A stretch of DNA of 26,463 bases from an uncultured Rhodospirillaceae bacterium (GTDB taxonomy: Bacteria; Pseudomonadota; Alphaproteobacteria; CAAGCB01; CAG-977): contig USCC01000020.1 of the NCBI GenBank assembly GCA_900553035.1, positions 1-26,463 on the forward strand, in the 5' to 3' direction. Of the stretch, positions 1-9,260 are shown one piece after another. Both the position numbers and the translations under genes were made by a program. Position 1 is the first letter of the stretch; every line of letters begins with the position of its first letter. A model generated the notes under the pieces. The model saw only the letters and a list, made by a program, of their open reading frames with translations, searched no databases and had not been told where the DNA came from.

Positions 1-776
<776 letters not shown>

Positions 777-1023
777 ATTCCATACAATCTCTTGCATAGC
801 CCTAAAGTCCAATGCCCGGCATCGCTTACTCTGTTTACTGCGTAAACTAAATCGACAGAGGTTCTTTTTACTACTACATTACTTCCGTAAATTCCTTGTA
901 AATTTACCTCTCTCACGATGCACAAACACCAAACCACTAAAGCAGCCCGCCGCCTGTGCATCCTTCCTTGTCATATTAACTCTAATGCTAAGATCTCTAC
1001 CTACCCTTTAAGGCAGGACGTCC

Positions 1024-1053
1024 TTTATATCAAAGTTTATTCCTTAATGTCAA
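1024..1053 (-). promoter_or_regulatory. rrn promoter P2 (sigma70)
   Basis: Read on the minus strand there is a perfect -35 TTGACA (1053-1048) and a -10 TATAAA (1029-1024) with an 18-nt spacer; ATATAA with a 17-nt spacer is the alternative register. It lies about 250 nt upstream of the mature 16S 5' end and downstream of a second promoter, the tandem arrangement usual for rRNA operons. I saw no clear boxA antitermination signal in the leader (777-1023). Confidence 0.75.
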
Positions 1054-1095
1054 GAACTTTTCAAAACCAAGCCTCCTCAGCTCGGCGCAGAAACC

Positions 1096-1124
1096 TATAT
1101 AAGATCACTATCATCCTTTGTCAA
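1096..1124 (-). promoter_or_regulatory. rrn promoter P1 (sigma70)
   Basis: On the minus strand there is a perfect -35 TTGACA (1124-1119), a 17-nt spacer and a -10 TATATA (1101-1096). This is the upstream one of two tandem promoters driving the 16S gene. AT-rich sequence at 1125-1165 sits where an UP element would be expected. The plus-strand stretch 1125-1352 toward lptG holds no gene I can support. Confidence 0.8.
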
Positions 1125-1352
1125 TAACTTTTTGGAATCTTTTTTACTTTTTTATCAAAAAATTTAATGCCTTCCGAAATTCCCTGGAAATCTGCCAAAA
1201 AGGAAAATCCCCCTCCTGAAACGCCGCCGAAAGGATATGGATCCCGAAGGCCGAAATCCTTCCAGGTTTGTAAAAATTACGCGCCGTCATTGCCATCCCC
1301 CCTTTTAATATGGTATTTATCCTCAAAAGACATTCCAACCAGGATGCTCCAC

Positions 1353-2447
1353 ATGCCCATGCCGCGAATCATCAGCCGTTATATCGTCCGCCAGTTCCTT
1401 ATGTCCTTTTTTGCGGTCATGCTGGCCCTGGGATTCGTCGTCGTTCTGTTTGATGTCATTGAACTGATGAAAAAGGGAACATCAAAAATCGCCTTCAGTT
1501 TCGGAGACGTTCTGGTCATGGCTTTGTTAAAGCTGCCGAACATGTGGCAGATGCTGCTTCCTTTTGCTGTTTTAATCGGAGCGATCATCGTTTTCTGGCG
1601 CCTGACGAAAAGCCATGAGCTCGTCATCATCCGCGCGGCCGGTCAGTCTGTCTGGCAGTTCGTCACCCCCCTGCTTGTGACGGCTTTCTTTCTGGGCGTT
1701 TTCAATGTAACCGTATTCAATCCTTTTGCCGCCGCCATGTTTTCCCGATATCAAAGGCTGGAAGACAAAAAGGCCGACGTCCCTCATATCACCAGCTTTC
1801 AGGGACTCTGGCTCCGGGAACACCGCGATGACAAGATGTATGTCGTGCACGCGGACGGAATCCGTCAGGAAATGTATGATCTGACCCTGAAAATCGTCAG
1901 CATCATGGAATTTTCGGACAAGGACGAATTCCTGCGCCGCATCGACGCCGATTCGGCGATTCTGAAAGACGGTTTATTCCATCTGGTCAACGCCCGCGTT
2001 TACGTCAAAGGTAAAACGATCGAAAAATACCCGTTGATGGATTTTCCGACATCGCTGACTCTGGGGAAAATCCAGGAAAATTTTGCGTCGCCGGAAACAA
2101 TTTCATTCTGGGATCTGCCGGATCTGATCGAATTTTTCGAACGCACGGGCTTTTCGGCCCATTCGCACCGGCTTCATCTGCATTCCCTGATTGCGTCGCC
2201 GTTCCTGTTGATGACGATGGTTCTGATCGCCGCTGTTTTTTCCGTCAACCCGAATCAGCGGCAGGGCGGGAGCCTTCTGCGCATCAGTATCGGTATTGCC
2301 GCCGGTTTCCTGCTTTATTTTATGACGCGCATTACGTACGCGCTCGGATTTTCGACGTCGCTTCCCATCGTTTTCGCGACATGGAGCCCGCCCGTCATAT
2401 TCGCCCTGCTGAGCGTTTCAATCCTGCTGCATCGTGAAGACGGCTAG
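1353..2447 (+). CDS. lptG: LptG, LPS export ABC transporter permease
   Basis: Inner-membrane permease of the LptB2FG machine that extracts lipopolysaccharide from the inner membrane and feeds it to the LptC-A-D bridge. The protein has the YjgP/YjgQ layout: an N-terminal membrane block beginning RIISRYIVRQF, a central periplasmic beta-rich region (about residues 130-260), and a C-terminal membrane block. The family signature around SHELVIIRAAG follows the second helix. An AGGA at 1341-1344 is well spaced from the ATG at 1353, giving 364 aa, the normal LptG size. An in-frame ATG at 1167 would add 62 residues with no family resemblance and is rejected; ATG 1344 is a weaker alternative. LptF, usually the adjacent partner, is not next to it. 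The 3' end overlaps the convergent HAD gene by 4 nt (CTAG). Confidence 0.92.
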   Translation: MPMPRIISRYIVRQFLMSFFAVMLALGFVVVLFDVIELMKKGTSKIAFSFGDVLVMALLKLPNMWQMLLPFAVLIGAIIVFWRLTKSHELVIIRAAGQSVWQFVTPLLVTAFFLGVFNVTVFNPFAAAMFSRYQRLEDKKADVPHITSFQGLWLREHRDDKMYVVHADGIRQEMYDLTLKIVSIMEFSDKDEFLRRIDADSAILKDGLFHLVNARVYVKGKTIEKYPLMDFPTSLTLGKIQENFASPETISFWDLPDLIEFFERTGFSAHSHRLHLHSLIASPFLLMTMVLIAAVFSVNPNQRQGGSLLRISIGIAAGFLLYFMTRITYALGFSTSLPIVFATWSPPVIFALLSVSILLHREDG

Positions 2448-3115
2448 ACGTCCGGAGAATTCAGAATTTCAGGAAGCCTCGAAAAGTCCCTGAAAATCAG
2501 GTCGGCTCCGGCTGTGGTCAGTTTTCTGCCGTGTTCGGGACCGCAGTGCGACGCCCCCGCGAATCCAAGGACACGCATACCGGCCGCCTTTCCGGCTCGG
2601 ACGCCGGACACACTGTCTTCGACAACAACACAGCGGTCGGCGGAAGCGTTCATTTTTTCAGCCGCATACAGAAAGATATCCGGAGCAGGCTTCCCGTGCC
2701 GGACCTCATGAGAGCTGAAAACATTCTCCCGCCCGAAAAAACGGTCAAGCTTCGTAACCCGCAGACATTGGAACAGTCGCTCGGGGCGGCTGCCCGAAGC
2801 AATGCAGAGCGGCATTTTTATTTTTTCCAAAGTCTCGGGAACGCCTTCGACGGCCTTAAGATTCGTTTCAAACAGATTTTCGACGGCTCGGTTCACTTCG
2901 TCCAGAAAACCGGACGGCAGAACATACCCATAGTCGTTTTCAATCTGACGACAGATCTGCGGGCCGCTCTTGCCCGTATAGTCATTCAGCATCGACTCGA
3001 CGGAAACCGGCATATCCAGAGCCGTCAGCATGTCTGACCACATCCGGCATCCCAAAAGTTCGCTGTCAATCAGAACGCCGTCAAAATCGCAAATCAAAAG
3101 TTCGGGCTTAAACAT
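2444..3115 (-). CDS. HAD-family phosphatase (phosphoglycolate/beta-phosphoglucomutase-like)
   Basis: Haloacid-dehalogenase superfamily hydrolase of 223 aa, probably a cytosolic sugar-phosphate phosphatase. Motif I is DFDGVLIDSE with nucleophile and acid at Asp10 and Asp12; motif II is the ASGS segment near residue 107; motif III is Lys142 in GKPAPD; motif IV is VVVEDS at 163-168. The residues between motifs I and II form an alpha-helical cap typical of subfamily IA, the group that includes YieH and Gph. The substrate cannot be read from the sequence. Its start overlaps the 3' end of recX by 8 nt, so the two are almost certainly co-transcribed and translationally coupled. Its end overlaps lptG on the other strand by 4 nt. 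Confidence 0.88.
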   Translation of the reverse strand: MFKPELLICDFDGVLIDSELLGCRMWSDMLTALDMPVSVESMLNDYTGKSGPQICRQIENDYGYVLPSGFLDEVNRAVENLFETNLKAVEGVPETLEKIKMPLCIASGSRPERLFQCLRVTKLDRFFGRENVFSSHEVRHGKPAPDIFLYAAEKMNASADRCVVVEDSVSGVRAGKAAGMRVLGFAGASHCGPEHGRKLTTAGADLIFRDFSRLPEILNSPDV

Positions 3116-3668
3116 TGTACATATCCTCGTCCTCTTCGGTTTCTTCCAAAGCCCTTACCGCCGTTTCATAAGAAAATCCGGCGCGAGCCATTGCCGCCAG
3201 ATCTTTTCGTCGGCTGACCCGGCGCTCTTCTTCCGGACGGAAGGGGCCGATTTTCTTTTTGCGGACGAACCGGCGCGCAGCTTCGAGTTCGGCTCCTGCG
3301 TTTTCCTCTCCGGACGGAGCCAGAACCGACTCCTGTATTTCCGGAGAAATACCGGCTTGCTTTAATTTTTCGCGGATATATCTTTCCGATTTTCCGGCCC
3401 GTCGTGCGCGTTCGGCGGTCGAAGCCGCGAAACGCCCGTCGTCGATATAGCCATCCTGACACATTTTAAAAACGACCGATTCAATCCATACTTCAATATC
3501 AGCCGGAATCTCCGCGCCTTTCATCCTGTCCCGTACGACACGCCGGGAAAGAAAGCGGCGCAGGTTTCCGGAAGAACTTTCGTACCGGCCCAGATAATAA
3601 AGAGCCAGATTCGTCAGGCGTTTCTGTGTCAGAGGTTTCGGTGTTGCGGACTGTTTTCTTTCCGTCAT
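3108..3668 (-). CDS. recX: RecX-family regulatory protein
   Basis: Small basic helical protein of 186 aa matching the RecX family, whose members bind RecA and limit filament growth. Recognisable features are the N-terminal helix around LTNLALYYLGRYESSSGNLRR, the central GYIDDGRFA segment (the family's most conserved stretch), and the following YIREKLKQAGI. The C-terminal third is rich in Lys, Arg and Glu with FSYETAVRAL, also typical. recA is not beside it, and I see no SOS box in the 100 nt upstream (3669-3768), so regulation by LexA is not supported here. It overlaps the downstream HAD gene by 8 nt. The gene diverges from hslO. Confidence 0.85.
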   Translation of the reverse strand: MTERKQSATPKPLTQKRLTNLALYYLGRYESSSGNLRRFLSRRVVRDRMKGAEIPADIEVWIESVVFKMCQDGYIDDGRFAASTAERARRAGKSERYIREKLKQAGISPEIQESVLAPSGEENAGAELEAARRFVRKKKIGPFRPEEERRVSRRKDLAAMARAGFSYETAVRALEETEEDEDMYNV

Positions 3669-3768
3669 TCTTTTTTCCGGTAAAAAAATTGGAAACAGTC
3701 CGTTTTATAACTGAGTTTTAAAGATTTTTAAAGAAAGTTGTCACATTAAATATAAGGAAGGGGACATC

Positions 3769-4680
3769 ATGACAGACGAAGTATACTCATTCTTGATTGA
3801 CGGGGGGATTTCAAAAGGACAGGCTGTACGCCTGACCGAAACGCTTGACGTCATCCTGGCTCAGCACCGGTATCCCGAACGGGTTGGCTCTTTCCTGGCG
3901 GAGGCCTGCACTCTGGCGGTGCTGCTGTCGGCCTCAATCAAATATGACGGCGTTTTCACGCTTCAGATTCAAAGCGACGGGCCGATTTCGACCATGGTCG
4001 TCAATATGACTTCGGATGGAAAAATCCGCGGATATGCGCGCTTTAACGAACAGCGCCTGGAAGACGCGGAAAGGAAAATGGCGGAACAGCCGAGCGCGCC
4101 GGTTCCGGCGTTTTTCGGCCAGGGGGCTTTGTCCTTCATTGTCGAACAACCCGGAGACGCCGAAAACTATCAGGGTGTCGTCGCCCTGGAACGCGCGACT
4201 CTGGCCGAATGCGTCCACCAATATTTCAGACAATCGGAACAGATTGAAACAGCCGTGCGCCTGAGCGTCGGAAAGCCGGATTCCTCAAACACGGGATGGA
4301 GCTGCGGCGCGGTAATGCTCCAGCGGATGCCCGCAGACAAAAAAACATTTTCCGAACTCGGCCCCGAGGAAATCGAAGAAATATGGCGCACTGCCGTCAT
4401 TTTACTGAACAGCGTGACCGATCAGGAACTACAGGACGCGAAACTTCCTGTTGAAAAATTGGTTAATCGACTGTATCACTTGAATGATTTACATGTTTTT
4501 ATGCCGAAAAAACTTGAATTCGGTTGCCGATGCTCTCAAGAAAAGGTAATAGAAATGTTAAAACGCTTTTCTCCGGAGGACAGAAAGGATATGGTTGTCG
4601 ACGGAAAAATAAAAGTTGATTGCCAGTTTTGCGGAAGAAGCTATACTTTAACCTTGAAGGATTTAGAATCAGGAGAATAA
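3769..4680 (+). CDS. hslO: Hsp33, redox-regulated chaperone
   Basis: Cytosolic holdase chaperone activated by oxidation. The 303-aa protein has the Hsp33 N-terminal fold (FLAEACTLAVLLSASIKYDG, with GDA/GPISTMVV-type segments around residues 60-80). The C-terminal zinc/redox switch is C-x-C at 253/255 and C-x-x-C at 285/288, all four cysteines present. Reduced protein binds zinc through these; oxidation to disulfides unfolds the linker and exposes the client site. A GGAAGGGG stretch precedes the ATG. The next gene, a lipoprotein, starts 3 nt after the stop, so they form an operon, although no functional link is obvious. Confidence 0.95.
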   Translation: MTDEVYSFLIDGGISKGQAVRLTETLDVILAQHRYPERVGSFLAEACTLAVLLSASIKYDGVFTLQIQSDGPISTMVVNMTSDGKIRGYARFNEQRLEDAERKMAEQPSAPVPAFFGQGALSFIVEQPGDAENYQGVVALERATLAECVHQYFRQSEQIETAVRLSVGKPDSSNTGWSCGAVMLQRMPADKKTFSELGPEEIEEIWRTAVILLNSVTDQELQDAKLPVEKLVNRLYHLNDLHVFMPKKLEFGCRCSQEKVIEMLKRFSPEDRKDMVVDGKIKVDCQFCGRSYTLTLKDLESGE

Positions 4681-4683
4681 CTG

Positions 4684-5367
4684 ATGTTTTTTAAACTTCT
4701 GCGCTTTGTATTTCCGGCCGTAGCCGCCGCATCACTTTGTGCCTGTGCCTCCAACCCCGGTTATCCGTCGGGTTATACCCCCTACAACAATCAGCGCTAC
4801 GCCCCGGCCGGGTATCAGGCAGGATACGGAGTCCAACCTCCTCAGTCCTATTACACGCCGCAGGCTCAGGGCGATTTCCGTCCCGTTCCTTTCGGATCCA
4901 AGATTAAATTAAAAGCGCAAGACATCAAGTTTATCTCCAGCTACAATCCCCCGGCTCGTGTTCCGAACATTGACCACCTTCTCCTGGTTTCTCCCGAACA
5001 GATCATCCATAAATGGGCCGAAAAGCGTTTCGCCGTCGACGGCACACCCGACCGGCATGTCCGCTTCCTGATCAAGGACGCCAGCATCGTCGAAGAAAAC
5101 ATCATCACGGGTTCCTGCTTTAAATCCGTCAAACAGCAGTACACCGCAAAATTTGAAGTCACCATCCAGATCGTCAATTCCGAAGGCACCGTCCTGATCG
5201 AAACGTCCGCCACCGCGGTCAAGAAGGAAATCATCGACAGCAACGCCTCTCTGGAAGCGCGTGAAAACCTGTGGACGATCCTGATGTTCGATACGGTTAA
5301 ACTGCTCTCCTCGCGTTTGGACTATGATCTGGGTAGCCCGTCCTTCAACGATTACATCGAAAGATAA
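4684..5367 (+). CDS. Predicted lipoprotein, function unknown
   Basis: A 227-aa protein with a short positively charged N-terminus, a hydrophobic stretch and a lipobox ending LCAC with the lipidated cysteine at residue 21. After the cysteine comes a low-complexity region rich in Tyr, Pro, Gly and Gln (about residues 23-65), then a folded domain (about 75-227) that I do not recognise. It contains Cys and alternating beta-type segments such as YTAKFEVTIQIV. AGGAGAA just upstream of the ATG at 4684 is a good ribosome binding site located in the end of hslO. The protein is probably anchored in the outer or inner membrane on the periplasmic side. Function is not assigned. Confidence 0.8.
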   Translation: MFFKLLRFVFPAVAAASLCACASNPGYPSGYTPYNNQRYAPAGYQAGYGVQPPQSYYTPQAQGDFRPVPFGSKIKLKAQDIKFISSYNPPARVPNIDHLLLVSPEQIIHKWAEKRFAVDGTPDRHVRFLIKDASIVEENIITGSCFKSVKQQYTAKFEVTIQIVNSEGTVLIETSATAVKKEIIDSNASLEARENLWTILMFDTVKLLSSRLDYDLGSPSFNDYIER

Positions 5368-5376
5368 AAAAGGAAT

Positions 5377-5405
5377 TTGCATCCTTTAAAAATCGGATGT
5401 ATAAA
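5377..5405 (+). promoter_or_regulatory. tRNA-Gly promoter (sigma70)
   Basis: TTGCAT (5377-5382), a 17-nt spacer and TATAAA (5400-5405) lie 11 nt before the tRNA. The G/C-rich stretch between the -10 and the tRNA resembles a stringent discriminator. Confidence 0.7.
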
Positions 5406-5416
5406 AGGTGCGGCGC

Positions 5417-5490
5417 GCGGGTGTAGCTCAATGGTAGAGCAGAAGCTTCCCAAGCTTACGACGAGGGTTCGATTCCCTTCACCCGCTCCA
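5417..5490 (+). tRNA. tRNA-Gly(CCC)
   Basis: A 74-nt cloverleaf with acceptor stem GCGGGTG/CACCCGC, D arm GCTC/GAGC, anticodon loop TTCCCAA (anticodon CCC, reading GGG) and T loop TTCGATT. The discriminator T and CCA are encoded. The sequence closely follows the E. coli glyU pattern. The outermost anticodon-stem pair is a G-A mismatch. Confidence 0.96.
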
Positions 5491-5497
5491 AACCATA

Positions 5498-5520
5498 AAC
5501 CGCCTTCGGGCGGTTTTGTT
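5498..5520 (+). terminator. Rho-independent terminator after tRNA-Gly
   Basis: Stem CCGCC (5501-5505), loop TTCG, stem GGCGG (5510-5514), followed by TTTTGTTTTG and preceded by AAA. A UUCG tetraloop hairpin with a U-rich tail. Confidence 0.85.
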
Positions 5521-5523
5521 TTG

Positions 5524-6103
5524 CCCGGACAGCCTCCCGTTTCCGAAAACAGATATTCCGCACAAAAAACAGCGCCCGCGGGTTATTTCAGGAAAAAATG
5601 AGATTCTCCCCGACAGCAAACACCATAACATCGTTTGCAAATAATAATCGGCCGGCTCTCATTCATGAAAAGAGTCACTATGGGCAGAAATACGGCGGAA
5701 TCACACCGCAAAAGACCATGCGGGAAACACCTGAAAAAAGGATTTTCCTTTCCGAAGGGCCGGGAATCAGCGAAGACGAAAAGATCAGGAGGACGAAACC
5801 TTTGCCCGAGCGGTTAAAAAGTATTTCAAGCGGCAGAACTGTTTTCAAACATCCTGATTTACAGAACAAAGGGCTTCTTCCGCCTTCTCAATATCTGTAA
5901 AACGTCCCAAAAAAACGCATCTGACCTGTGAAGAACCCGAAAGACAGCCTGCCAAGCCGCTTTTATTGAGGACTACGGAAAGCCTCCGCTCTTTTACCTC
6001 CCCCCCCTCCTCTGTTCCCGGAGTTCGGCACAACCTTTTTCAGGCGTAAAAACGGCGGGACTTCAGTACGGGCAACCGTTCCCTCCCAAAAACCGGGCGG
6101 CGC
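5524..6103. other. 580-nt stretch without a supportable gene
   Basis: No reading frame here has a convincing start, ribosome site and family resemblance. One short minus-strand frame (6033-5845, TTG start) contains FLGRFTDIEKAEEAL, which faintly resembles the end of a SPOR (septal peptidoglycan-binding) domain; it could be a remnant of such a gene, but the match is too short to call. A C-rich run (5999-6010) lies in the middle. The stretch separates the tRNA-Gly terminator from the end of the convergent HAD gene. Confidence 0.5.
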
Positions 6104-7099
6104 CTAACGGCCGCGGACAAGAGAGGAAAGCCGCGACAGAAAAGCCGGCTTCGGACTCTTTCCGGTATTTTTTATCTGAACTTCGTCTTCATGCGTTTTT
6201 CCCGCCGAGACAAACCGGTAATGCTTTGCAATATCCTTGAATCCGTTTTCCAGAATTTCCGTCGGCCGATTGGTGGCGTCCATCTGTTCCAGATGATCCT
6301 GCGTTGTAATCTTATAGTTCGGGTCGCGGCAGAATTCTTCGTAACAGCGGCGCGTCACTTCGTCGATTTCCGTTCCCGCTTTCTGCCAGGCAAAGTTTAT
6401 TCCGGCGGCAATCGCCCCCGTTCCATCGGCACGGATATTGTCGCCGACCATGACCACTTCGGCCGGGTTTTCGACGCCCATTTCGGCAATAATACGCTTC
6501 ATGTTGGCCGGATTGGGCTTTGCCGTCTTCGGATCAAGGATGACCAAGCGTTCGCCCAGACCGTCGCGCAGGGCTTTTGCCGGCCCGGCAACCGGCATAC
6601 GGACAGTGCGGCCTTCCCTCAGATCGGGCTGGACGTAAACAGCGTCAACCATATCCGCCGTTATTCCCATTTTCGCCAGACGGGGAATGCAGACGGATTC
6701 GCGCGAATCCGAATACAGCACCAGCCGTGCGCCCGAAGACCTGATTTTATTCATCGCGGGCATGACACCGTCATAAAGTTCAGCGCGGGAGCGGTCTTTG
6801 TCCCAGGCGTGCAGGATTTTTTCCAGCTCGACGGCCTGCTCATGTCCCTGCGGCTGTAAAGAAGGTGTCCGGAGAACGTCCCCGCGCAGATCCTTTCCGA
6901 TATAAGGGCCCGGAATATGGCGGACTGTATCAGGGACATGCGCCAGCAGATCGCGGGCGATGTCTTCACGCGGACGGCCGTACAGACCGGACAGGCGTTC
7001 CATCGCCGCATCCAGAGCATGTGCCCACACGCCGAATTTATCAGCAATCGTATTGTCAATATCCGTAATAACCAAGCGAATGTCTTTCTTTTCCGCCAT
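6104..7099 (-). CDS. HAD-family hydrolase with C-terminal extension
   Basis: Haloacid-dehalogenase superfamily protein of 331 aa. Motif I is TDIDNT with Asp13 and Asp15; motif II is the LYSDSRES segment; motif III is the lysine in DPKTAKPNP; motif IV is VVMVGDNIRAD. A cap region of about 100 residues sits between motifs I and II. The last 80 residues, after the HAD fold, are basic and of unknown role. The start at 7099 is chosen because GGAGG lies 9 nt upstream; an in-frame ATG at 7123 lacks a ribosome site. A sigma70 promoter lies at 7164-7136. It diverges from the hisH operon. Substrate unknown; no terminator is evident after the stop. Confidence 0.85.
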   Translation of the reverse strand: MAEKKDIRLVITDIDNTIADKFGVWAHALDAAMERLSGLYGRPREDIARDLLAHVPDTVRHIPGPYIGKDLRGDVLRTPSLQPQGHEQAVELEKILHAWDKDRSRAELYDGVMPAMNKIRSSGARLVLYSDSRESVCIPRLAKMGITADMVDAVYVQPDLREGRTVRMPVAGPAKALRDGLGERLVILDPKTAKPNPANMKRIIAEMGVENPAEVVMVGDNIRADGTGAIAAGINFAWQKAGTEIDEVTRRCYEEFCRDPNYKITTQDHLEQMDATNRPTEILENGFKDIAKHYRFVSAGKTHEDEVQIKNTGKSPKPAFLSRLSSLVRGR

Positions 7100-7135
7100 G
7101 GTGCCTTTCCTCCTTGAAAACACGGCCTTTTCTTT

Positions 7136-7164
7136 TTTATATCATATTTCGACAGACATGACAA
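7136..7164 (-). promoter_or_regulatory. Promoter of the HAD gene (sigma70)
   Basis: On the minus strand: TTGTCA (7164-7159), 17-nt spacer, TATAAA (7141-7136), about 40 nt before the chosen start codon at 7099. Confidence 0.65.
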
Positions 7165-7237
7165 TTTTTCCGGCCATGTATCCGGAAAATTTTTCCATTT
7201 TCAACAATTTCCAAAAAACTGTCCCGGCGGAAGCCGC

Positions 7238-7266
7238 TTGTCCCCCAAGGAAAGAAAGGCTATAAA
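7238..7266 (+). promoter_or_regulatory. Promoter of the hisH-hisF-ygjV operon (sigma70)
   Basis: TTGTCC (7238-7243), 17-nt spacer, TATAAA (7261-7266), 30 nt before the hisH ATG. No attenuator with a run of histidine codons is visible in the short leader. Confidence 0.65.
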
Positions 7267-7296
7267 GGAAGAACGATTTGCAACAAAGGACAGAAT

Positions 7297-7902
7297 ATGC
7301 TGACAGTTCTTGATTACGGCGGCGGAAACCTGAAAAGCGTCGTCAACATGCTGGATTCTTTCGGATTTCCCTATCGGCTGACAGACAGGGCCGAAGACAT
7401 TAATGCCGCGACGCAGCTGATTTTCCCGGGACAGGGCCATTTCGGACAGGTCATGGATTCTCTGCGCTTCAGGGGGTTGGCGGAACCGCTGATTCAATGC
7501 CTGAACCGGGGCGTGCCTTTTCTGGGCATCTGCGTCGGACTTCAGGTTCTGTTCGATTCGTCCGAAGAAGCCCCGGGCGTCAGCGGATTAGGCGTGTTCA
7601 AAGGAAAGAATGTCCGCTTTACTCAGGGCAAAGTCCCGCAGATCGGTTGGAATAAAATAAAAACAACTCCGGCGAATACCGTTCTGGAGGACGATTTCTA
7701 TTACTTCGTCAATTCCTATCATGCCGTTGCGGAAAATCCGCGAATCGTGTCGGCAACGGCGGAGTATCACATCCCCTTTACGGCGGCCGTCCAGTTTGAA
7801 AACATCACCGCAACACAGTTTCATCCCGAAAAAAGCGGATTGACCGGCCATACGGACATCCGCAACTGGATCACATCTTTCGGCGTTGACGCGCTTGCAT
7901 GA
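7297..7902 (+). CDS. hisH: HisH, imidazole glycerol phosphate synthase glutaminase subunit
   Basis: Class I glutamine amidotransferase that supplies ammonia to HisF in the fifth step of histidine synthesis, forming IGP and AICAR from PRFAR. The 201-aa length is normal. The N-terminal [10 protein letters not shown] is the family signature; the nucleophilic Cys79 sits in LGICVG; the catalytic His176 and Glu178 lie in QFHPEKSG. Rather than the usual hisB-H-A-F order, it is followed directly by hisF, with hisA absent. The hisF ATG begins 10 nt after its stop. Confidence 0.95.
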   Translation: MLTVLDYGGGNLKSVVNMLDSFGFPYRLTDRAEDINAATQLIFPGQGHFGQVMDSLRFRGLAEPLIQCLNRGVPFLGICVGLQVLFDSSEEAPGVSGLGVFKGKNVRFTQGKVPQIGWNKIKTTPANTVLEDDFYYFVNSYHAVAENPRIVSATAEYHIPFTAAVQFENITATQFHPEKSGLTGHTDIRNWITSFGVDALA

Positions 7903-7912
7903 GGAACGGAAA

Positions 7913-8674
7913 ATGCTGACAAAACGAATCATCCCCTGCCTGGACGTCAAAGATGGTCAAACCGTCAAGGGAATCAATTTTGAAAATCTCAAATATGCCG
8001 GAGACCCGGTCGAACTGGCGCGCCGGTATTCGCAGGACGGCGCCGATGAACTCGTCTTTTTGGACATTACGGCGACCAATGACGGGCGCAAAACCATGCT
8101 TGACGTTGTTGAACGCGTCGCCCGTAATGTTTTCATCCCCTTCACGGTCGGGGGCGGTATCCGCAGTCTTGAGGACATTCGGAACCTTCTTCTGGCCGGC
8201 GCGGACAAGATTTCGCTGAACACGGCGGCGGTTATGAATCCGGATCTGATTCACGAAGCCTCTTCCCGTTTCGGATCCCAGTGCGTCGTTGTTGCGGTTG
8301 ACGCCAAAAAATTTGACGGGGAATATTATGTCGTCGTCAATGCGGGAAAGAAAAAAACGGAACACAAAGTCCCGGACTGGATCAAACGAATCGAACAGCT
8401 CGGTGCCGGAGAAATTCTGCTGACCTCCATGGATGCCGACGGAACACAGCAGGGTTTTGATTTGGACTTGACAGCGCTGGTTTCCGGGAATACAAACCTG
8501 CCCGTCATCGCCTCTGGCGGCGCGGGCCCTGATCCGCAGCATTTTGCCGACGTCTTTGACAAAGGAAAAGCGGATGCTGCTCTGGCGGCTTCGATTTTTC
8601 ATTACGGCACGCTTCCCGTTCCCGACCTGAAACGCGCTTTGTGGAAACAGAATATTCCCGTCCGGCTGACATAG
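7913..8674 (+). CDS. hisF: HisF, imidazole glycerol phosphate synthase cyclase subunit
   Basis: A (beta/alpha)8 barrel cyclase that joins HisH-derived ammonia to PRFAR. The start is set at 7913 ([11 protein letters not shown] follows at residue 5), with GAGGAACGG just upstream; an in-frame ATG at 7886 lies inside hisH. The two catalytic aspartates are at the canonical positions: Asp11 in PCLDVK and Asp130 in VAVDAK. Phosphate-binding segments [23 protein letters not shown] and IASGGAG are all present, and the 253-aa length is normal. These features mark a true histidine-pathway HisF rather than the divergent WbuZ/PtmF type used in nonulosonic acid pathways. Confidence 0.95.
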   Translation: MLTKRIIPCLDVKDGQTVKGINFENLKYAGDPVELARRYSQDGADELVFLDITATNDGRKTMLDVVERVARNVFIPFTVGGGIRSLEDIRNLLLAGADKISLNTAAVMNPDLIHEASSRFGSQCVVVAVDAKKFDGEYYVVVNAGKKKTEHKVPDWIKRIEQLGAGEILLTSMDADGTQQGFDLDLTALVSGNTNLPVIASGGAGPDPQHFADVFDKGKADAALAASIFHYGTLPVPDLKRALWKQNIPVRLT

Positions 8675-8710
8675 AAAAACCGCCGGGAAGCTGATCGGAA
8701 GGGTCAAAAA

Positions 8711-9250
8711 ATGGATTGGTTCAGTTTTCCCCAGATTGTCGGTTACATTGCCTATGTTTCTTCCTTTTATGCCTGTGCGCAGAAAGACGACAACCGTCTG
8801 TTCAAATACTTCGGCTGCAGCTGGTTGCTGTTCGGACTGCATCATTTTTTGATGGGCAACGATGCGGCGGCGGTTTCCGCTGTCCTGATCGGCATACGGA
8901 TGTTTACGTCCATTTACTGGAAAGGAGCTGTTATTGCCTATCCCTTTTCAGTGCTTGCGCTGGTGATGGGGTATTTCACCTATGCCTCTCCGCTCAGCCT
9001 TCTTCCGTTGGGCGCCGTTATTGTCGCCACGTTCGGCGCGGCGTATTTCAGCGGTGTGTCTCTGCGTCTGATTTTTATTTCGACAAACGTCCTGTGGTTC
9101 GTACATAATGCAGCGGTCGGTTCCATCGGCGCCATGGCGTTCGATATCACAATCGCGGTTTCACATGCTCTGACGGCATGGCGGATTCATCTGGACCGCA
9201 AAAAAGAAAAAGCCCCGGAAACCGTTTCGGAAATGCCCGAAGCCGCTTAA
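8711..9250 (+). CDS. YgjV-family inner membrane protein (copy 1)
   Basis: A 179-aa hydrophobic protein with about five or six membrane segments and a short charged cytosolic tail (DRKKEKAPE). The N-terminal pattern PQIVGYIAYVSS, then QKDDNRLFKY and FGLHHFLMG, matches the YgjV (Imp-YgjV) family of bacterial inner membrane proteins, whose function is not established. It starts 36 nt after hisF with no terminator between, so it is probably the third gene of the operon. A near relative follows immediately, sharing SLLPLGAV, ATFGAAY and LRLIFIS; a tandem duplication is the simplest explanation. Confidence 0.82.
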   Translation: MDWFSFPQIVGYIAYVSSFYACAQKDDNRLFKYFGCSWLLFGLHHFLMGNDAAAVSAVLIGIRMFTSIYWKGAVIAYPFSVLALVMGYFTYASPLSLLPLGAVIVATFGAAYFSGVSLRLIFISTNVLWFVHNAAVGSIGAMAFDITIAVSHALTAWRIHLDRKKEKAPETVSEMPEAA

Positions 9251-9260
9251 GGAGACAAAA

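Noticed and set aside
1167..1352. Longer N-terminus for lptG from ATG 1167
   Set aside because: The added residues are unlike LptG and are not preceded by a ribosome site; AGGA fits ATG 1353.
5598..5900. 100-aa plus-strand frame after tRNA-Gly
   Set aside because: No ribosome site, no recognisable domain, low-complexity basic composition and a competing frame in the same stretch.
7297..8674. WbuY/WbuZ-type amidation pair for surface sugar synthesis
   Set aside because: HisF has the canonical Asp11 and Asp130 and full phosphate loops, and no nonulosonic acid genes are nearby.
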